This document shows, piece by piece, positions 60,387 to 64,000 of a stretch of DNA of 64,000 nt. Numbering within the stretch: position 1 is the stretch's first letter; every line of letters starts with the position of its first letter. Source of the stretch: Rossellomorea vietnamensis (lineage in GTDB: Bacteria; Bacillota; Bacilli; Bacillales; Bacillaceae_B); NCBI RefSeq assembly GCF_025398035.1, contig NZ_CP104558.1, positions 3,142,501-3,206,500 of the forward strand, in the 5' to 3' direction. The notes under the pieces were generated by a model. The model was not told the origin of the DNA and did no database searches. It saw nothing but the letters and a program-made list of their open reading frames with translations. The position numbers and the translations under genes are program-made.

Positions 60387-61802
60387 TTAGGCTGGTTCAT
60401 TTTTGCTGAATTTGGACCAGACGATTGTCAGTACGAACGGTACGACGATACAGATGGCCATTCCGATGAAGAACGGAAGCCAGTATTCAGGAATGATGGA
60501 TAGGAATCCAGGCAATCCACCTACACCGATGGAGAATGCTTTCGTTCCTGTCATCGCTAAGAGTACACCACCGATGGCAGATCCGATCAAGGCACTGATG
60601 AACGGATAGCGGTAGCGCAGGTTGACCCCGAACATCGCCGGTTCCGTAATACCTAAATAAGCCGAGATGGCTGACGTACCTGCCAGGCCGCGAAGCTTTT
60701 CGTTTTCCTTTTTCGCTACCACCATCATGGCAAGCGCTGCTGAACCTTGTGCAATATTCGATAGGGCAAGGATCGGCCATAGGAATGTTCCACCTTCACT
60801 ACCGACCAGCTGTAAGTCCACTGCAAGGAACGTATGGTGCATCCCCGTGATAACCATGACGGCGTATAAACCACCATACAGGAGACCACCTAACCATGAT
60901 ACGTGATCGAACACCCATACGACGCTATCCGTCAGCATGTTCCCGATAAAGAAGGTAACAGGTCCGATGAGGATGAAAGCGGCGAATCCAGTAATCAGAA
61001 GGGCTACCGGGGCCACGACCAATAGCTTGATGGAGTCATGAACTCTCTTATCCAGGAACATTTCAATCTTCGCTAATAGATAGGAAGCGAAAAGAATCGG
61101 GAGAACTTGTCCTTGATACCCGATCTTGTCGACTTCAAATCCGAATAAGTTCCATGTAGGAATCTTCTCTGCACTTGCATAGGACCAAGCGTTCAGTAAG
61201 TCCGGATGAACAAGCATAAGACCTAATACGATACCGAGTAATGGACTTCCGCCAAAACGCTTGACTGCTGACCAACCGATCAACCCTGGCAGGAACACAA
61301 AGGCCGTGTTAGCAATCAAGTTAATGATCGAGGCAAAGTCTGCCCACTGCTTATGAACATCGATGACCGATTTCTCATCATAGAAAATCCCCGGTCCGGT
61401 CAGAATATTATTCAGACCCATCAACAAACCGGCCGTTACAATCGCAGGCAGGATCGGAATGAAGATATCCGCCAGTACCTTGATCGCGCGCTGCAGGGGA
61501 TTCAGGTTCTGGGTAGCCGCATCCTTTACATCCTGTTTCGATGCATGCTCGATCCCTGTTTCCTCTGCCAAAATTTGATACGCTTTATTCACAAGACCTT
61601 GTCCGATGACAACCTGGAACTGACCGTTGGAGGAGAAGGAACCCTTCACCAGATCAATTGCCTCTAATCTTTCTTTATCCACTTTCTTCTCATCATTCAG
61701 CACAAGCCTCAGACGAGTCACACAGTGCGTGGCTGTACGGATATTATCCTTGCCGCCAATCGCTTCAATGATTTCGAGAACGTCCTCACGTTTCACGCTC
61801 AT
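60387..61802 (-). CDS. treP: Trehalose PTS EIIBC component
   Basis: The 471-residue protein has an EIIB domain (about 1-85) with the phosphorylation site Cys27 in TATHCVTRLRLVL, then a ten-helix EIIC domain with GHHTFLAVD-like GMHHTFLAVDLQL and GITEPAMFGVNLRYRYPF. The match to Bacillus TreP is close. There is no EIIA domain, so the phosphate must come from another EIIA. It imports and phosphorylates trehalose for treA. Start behind AAGGGAGGG. Confidence 0.95.
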   Translation of the reverse strand: MSVKREDVLEIIEAIGGKDNIRTATHCVTRLRLVLNDEKKVDKERLEAIDLVKGSFSSNGQFQVVIGQGLVNKAYQILAEETGIEHASKQDVKDAATQNLNPLQRAIKVLADIFIPILPAIVTAGLLMGLNNILTGPGIFYDEKSVIDVHKQWADFASIINLIANTAFVFLPGLIGWSAVKRFGGSPLLGIVLGLMLVHPDLLNAWSYASAEKIPTWNLFGFEVDKIGYQGQVLPILFASYLLAKIEMFLDKRVHDSIKLLVVAPVALLITGFAAFILIGPVTFFIGNMLTDSVVWVFDHVSWLGGLLYGGLYAVMVITGMHHTFLAVDLQLVGSEGGTFLWPILALSNIAQGSAALAMMVVAKKENEKLRGLAGTSAISAYLGITEPAMFGVNLRYRYPFISALIGSAIGGVLLAMTGTKAFSIGVGGLPGFLSIIPEYWLPFFIGMAICIVVPFVLTIVWSKFSKNEPA

Positions 61803-61920
61803 GAAATTCCCTCCCTTGGAATGGTGAAAGCTGCCGGCCGCCTAACTTGTACCCGCTTTCATTTCTATTAATGGAATTCCCCTAAATAGTATGTGAAAAA
61901 CGCTTTAAACCATGCTTTTG

Positions 61921-61934
61921 TCAAAACGCTTTCA
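61921..61934. promoter_or_regulatory. cre site upstream of treP
   Basis: TCAAAACGCTTTCA matches the CcpA consensus TGWAANCGNTNWCA at every defined base except the second. It lies between the treP promoter and the ribosome site, which fits roadblock repression by CcpA. A weaker related sequence sits at 61895-61908. Confidence 0.65.
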
Positions 61935-61948
61935 TTTTGTGGGGAGTG

Positions 61949-61960
61949 TTGTATATACAA
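61949..61960. promoter_or_regulatory. TreR operator, downstream site at treP
   Basis: TTGTATATACAA, a perfect palindrome, lies 12 bases downstream of the treP -10 box. Confidence 0.8.
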
Positions 61961-61971
61961 GATATACTCTT

Positions 61972-62000
61972 ATTGTATTCATGTATATACAAGTTGTCAA
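61972..62000 (-). promoter_or_regulatory. treP promoter with embedded TreR operator
   Basis: On the minus strand TTGACA (61995-62000), exactly 17 bases, then TACAAT (61972-61977). The spacer holds TTGTATATACAT (61981-61992), a second TreR site with one base off symmetry. Confidence 0.85.
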
Positions 62001-62046
62001 CGAAAAAGTGTAGCCGTTTACATTTAAGTTGGTAGTGATCATAAAA

Positions 62047-62076
62047 AACCTTGAGGCAACTGAATGCCTCAAGGTT
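62047..62076 (-). terminator. Terminator of the 62088 gene
   Basis: AACCTTGAGGCA pairs with TGCCTCAAGGTT; the minus strand runs into T-tract. Confidence 0.93.
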
Positions 62077-62087
62077 TAATAGAGTCC

Positions 62088-62963
62088 TTAAAATGTTCTC
62101 CCATTTGTAAGTATCCCAGTCCTCACACCAACAAAGAACTTGACCATTTTATTATTGTCCCACTTCACAACAAATTTGATCGCTTGTTCAGGAATATCAT
62201 TTGAGATGTTTATTTTGTTTCCTGCTGCTTCTATTTCTTTGAAACCCTTTCCATCATGATAGTAAGCATAAATAGTGGGCTCACCCTCACTATTCTCAAA
62301 TGAAAAATCGAGTGTAGCGGGTGAAGTCATCGTTATTTCCTTCACATTCTTCACTTTTTCCTCAGGAAGGGGAAAAGGGTCTGTGCCATAGACACAACCA
62401 TCACCGTCTGAAATCCAGCAATAGCTGCTGTTGATGGGAATCTCTTCTCCTTGGAAAATTAGGGCAACCTCAGGCGAGCCCTTTTCCTTAATCTGTGTGG
62501 CCGTTAGGTGGGATGAAAATCCAGTGAAAAGAGAAGGGCCGACAAACAGCAAAAAGACAGCGACCGGAATCAAAAAGATTCCTTTCGCAAGCCGGCCCTT
62601 TAAGTCAATCTTTTGATAAATCACTTCATCCACAACATAGAAAACAGTTGAAGCGAAAATCGGCAGACCTGCATAAGGCATAGAAAATAGGGTAGAGACA
62701 GGGGTGAACATCTTTATGCTGACAAGAAGGGCAGGGAGAACATGAATAATGAAATTGACTAAATGAATCGCTCTCTTAATTTTTTTTGTGACCACTCCCG
62801 CCAGGAACGTAGCGGGGACGCCAACCAAAAGCATGAGTGCCCCACCGATTAATGCATAAATGACCATTGCCTGAAAGTAGGACTCCATCGGGAACAGGAT
62901 AGGGGCTAGTAATAGGACGAGTAGAATGGAGATGAAGCTTACTTTTAACTTATCTTTTATCAT
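62088..62963 (-). CDS. Multi-pass membrane protein of unknown function
   Basis: The ATG at 62963 lies behind AAGGTG and gives 291 residues; longer in-frame extensions overlap the upstream gene. Five or so hydrophobic segments (to about residue 145) are followed by an extracellular domain with two cysteines (SSYCWISDGDGCVYG) and a beta-rich pattern. I recognise no family. Probably in an operon with the two small membrane proteins upstream, although a terminator lies before the first. Confidence 0.7.
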   Translation of the reverse strand: MIKDKLKVSFISILLVLLLAPILFPMESYFQAMVIYALIGGALMLLVGVPATFLAGVVTKKIKRAIHLVNFIIHVLPALLVSIKMFTPVSTLFSMPYAGLPIFASTVFYVVDEVIYQKIDLKGRLAKGIFLIPVAVFLLFVGPSLFTGFSSHLTATQIKEKGSPEVALIFQGEEIPINSSYCWISDGDGCVYGTDPFPLPEEKVKNVKEITMTSPATLDFSFENSEGEPTIYAYYHDGKGFKEIEAAGNKINISNDIPEQAIKFVVKWDNNKMVKFFVGVRTGILTNGRTF

Positions 62964-63024
62964 GGGATCACCTTCTTCGTTTGCTGTAAAAAGTATATCA
63001 ATAGATGAAGGTGAATTCATTACG

Positions 63025-63276
63025 TCATGAAATATTCCTCTCGTATTTGTTCCACATATGATAGTTATACGCAAGTTGAAGGATGTGACTTAACAGCCCG
63101 ACCCCTACAAAGATGAGCGTATACATAAGATCCAAACCGATAAATCGTAGTAGAAAATACAAAACAAGGACGAGCGGTGTCATCCATAATGTACGGATCA
63201 TCTTCCTTCTATAAGTGAGGTTGAAGTAATACCATTCAAATCCTTTGTCTGTTCGTTGAGTATGATCGTCCCACAT
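63025..63276 (-). CDS. Small membrane protein
   Basis: The ATG at 63276 lies 8 bases behind AAAGGAG and gives 83 residues. A hydrophilic start (MWDDHTQRTDKGFEWYYFNL) precedes two hydrophobic segments and a polar C-terminus. No family recognised. Confidence 0.7.
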   Translation of the reverse strand: MWDDHTQRTDKGFEWYYFNLTYRRKMIRTLWMTPLVLVLYFLLRFIGLDLMYTLIFVGVGLLSHILQLAYNYHMWNKYERNIS

Positions 63277-63296
63277 GAGAATTCTCCTTTCATTCC

Positions 63297-63337
63297 TAAA
63301 AAAAGGACGCCTGCGATCCAAAAGCAGACATCCTCTC
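63297..63337 (-). terminator. Terminator of the 63341 gene
   Basis: On the minus strand GGATGTCTGC pairs with GCAGGCGTCC (one G-T) and runs into seven T. Confidence 0.88.
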
Positions 63338-63340
63338 TTA

Positions 63341-63595
63341 TCATTGATTCAGGCCATTAAACACACCAACCGTCACCACTCCAATAAGCCCTAAAATAAC
63401 CCAGATGATATAGGCAATCAGGACAATCCAACCCAACAGTTTCCTGCCAGTCAGTATCCAGTAGATTCCCAGTGCGATAAAACTAAAAAATAGTCCAAGA
63501 ATCCCCCATAACCATCTATTTTTATTATGTTTTGGGGCATCCACAAACAAATAAACGGCAATCAGAATATTGAGTATAAACATTAAGGCGTCCAA
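63341..63595 (-). CDS. Small membrane protein
   Basis: The TTG start lies 5 bases behind AGGGAGGG. The 84-residue product has three hydrophobic segments (FILNILIAVYLFVDAP, WLWGILGLFFSFIALGIYWI, LGWIVLIAYIIWVILGLIGV). It resembles the PLDc_N-like or DUF-type small proteins common in Bacillaceae but I cannot name a family. Just upstream is an inverted repeat TTACATTTATATGTAA (63611-63626). Confidence 0.7.
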   Translation of the reverse strand: MDALMFILNILIAVYLFVDAPKHNKNRWLWGILGLFFSFIALGIYWILTGRKLLGWIVLIAYIIWVILGLIGVVTVGVFNGLNQ

Positions 63596-63671
63596 AGTAT
63601 CCCTCCCTATTTACATTTATATGTAAAATTACCTAATTATTCTAGAGTTAAACCTCTTTTGGAAAGATAGC

Positions 63672-63703
63672 AATAAAAAAACCAGCTGATTCCCAGCTGG
63701 CGC
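63672..63703 (-). terminator. Terminator of the acyltransferase gene
   Basis: On the minus strand CCAGCTG pairs with CAGCTGG over GGAAT and runs into seven T. Confidence 0.93.
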
Positions 63704-63710
63704 AGTAGAG

Positions 63711-64000
63711 TCAACCAGCCATCTTCACTTTCCCGGCCGGCTTCTTTCTTTTAATAAACGTTTTATAGTTAATGAGGGAATACACCACATAAGAGATTCC
63801 CAGGCAAACGCCAAAGATGATCACAGCATACACGAGATATTGCAGAATCAGGAGAGACTCGCTCCTGACATTCATCCATTCCATTACATTGCCCCATAAT
63901 CGCTGCCTGATCAGGGGATGCTCATGTATCAGGTAGACGCCAAGTACATAGCCTGATATGGCATTTATGGGTCTCGAGACAAAGCTGAGCTTCGAGAAGA
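63711..64000 (-). CDS. Acyltransferase 3 family protein, C-terminal end (partial)
   Basis: The frame is open from the window edge to TGA at 63711-63713. The visible 96 residues include ISGYVLGVYLIHEHPLIRQR, then a helix (SLLILQYLVYAVIIFGVCLG) and another hydrophobic segment, with a basic end (KRKKPAGKVKMAG). GVYLIH followed by a proline is a recurrent motif in membrane acyltransferases of surface polysaccharides (OatA/WcjG type). It probably O-acylates a glycan. The N-terminal part lies outside the window. Confidence 0.75.
   Translation of the reverse strand, partial: FSKLSFVSRPINAISGYVLGVYLIHEHPLIRQRLWGNVMEWMNVRSESLLILQYLVYAVIIFGVCLGISYVVYSLINYKTFIKRKKPAGKVKMAG

Noticed and set aside
1-64000. 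Prophage, IS element, tRNA, rRNA or integrase
   Set aside because: No transposase, integrase, phage structural or RNA gene signature was seen on either strand.

Overview
The window looks like chromosome of a mesophilic, motile, spore-forming Bacillaceae (Bacillus or Rossellomorea type). Purine-rich ribosome binding sites are followed by ATG, TTG or GTG starts, almost every unit ends in a strong hairpin plus T-tract, and the best-recognised genes (degS, degU, gtaB, ugd, tagO, yvyE, treP-treA-treR, a LytC/LytB-type autolysin pair) match the Bacillus subtilis group. I see no rRNA, tRNA, IS element, prophage or CRISPR array. All identifications are from reading the sequence; no database was searched.

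Layout. 1-6.7 kb: end of a sugar ABC transporter operon with a GH38 mannosidase, a DUF4127 protein, a ROK sugar kinase and a FAD oxidoreductase. 6.9-14.8 kb: a secreted GHL10-type glycosidase, an LCP protein, an unrecorded 37-residue membrane peptide, a PIG-L deacetylase lipoprotein, a membrane acyltransferase and two unknown proteins. 14.9-37.4 kb: seven exported proteins, each with three cell-wall-binding type 2 (CWB2, PF04122) repeats joined to different modules (PPC, NlpC/P60, two subtilases, SLT transglycosylase, amidase, SpoIID), interleaved with an epimerase, a second LCP protein, a flippase and a GT4 glycosyltransferase. 38-49.3 kb: polymer and envelope genes (O-antigen ligase/polymerase, GT2, gtaB, ugd, HasA-like GT2, LTA-synthase-like, tagO). 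49.7-52.7 kb: yvyE and degSU. 53-62 kb: the trehalose genes, with treR separated from treA-treP by a Spo0E-like gene, a lipoprotein and a type VII LXG toxin operon. 62-64 kb: small membrane proteins and the end of an acyltransferase 3 gene.

How the genes may work together. The middle of the window resembles a wall-polymer factory (UDP-sugars, glycosyltransferases, flippase, polymerase, LCP ligases) next to the secreted proteins whose CWB2 repeats would bind a wall polymer. This is comparable in layout to the Clostridioides difficile cwp/PSII region, although the link is inferred. The trehalose genes show clear TreR operators inside promoters plus a cre site.

Most novel-looking items: (i) a 133-134 bp intergenic element present four times, with six 20-bp-spaced units and identical internal spacing; (ii) six 13-bp palindromes at an exact 25-bp period; (iii) an LXG toxin operon with a duplicated DUF4176 plus two-helix membrane protein pair, placed inside a split tre operon; (iv) two small genes not found by a normal length cut-off (Spo0E-like, and the 37-residue membrane peptide).
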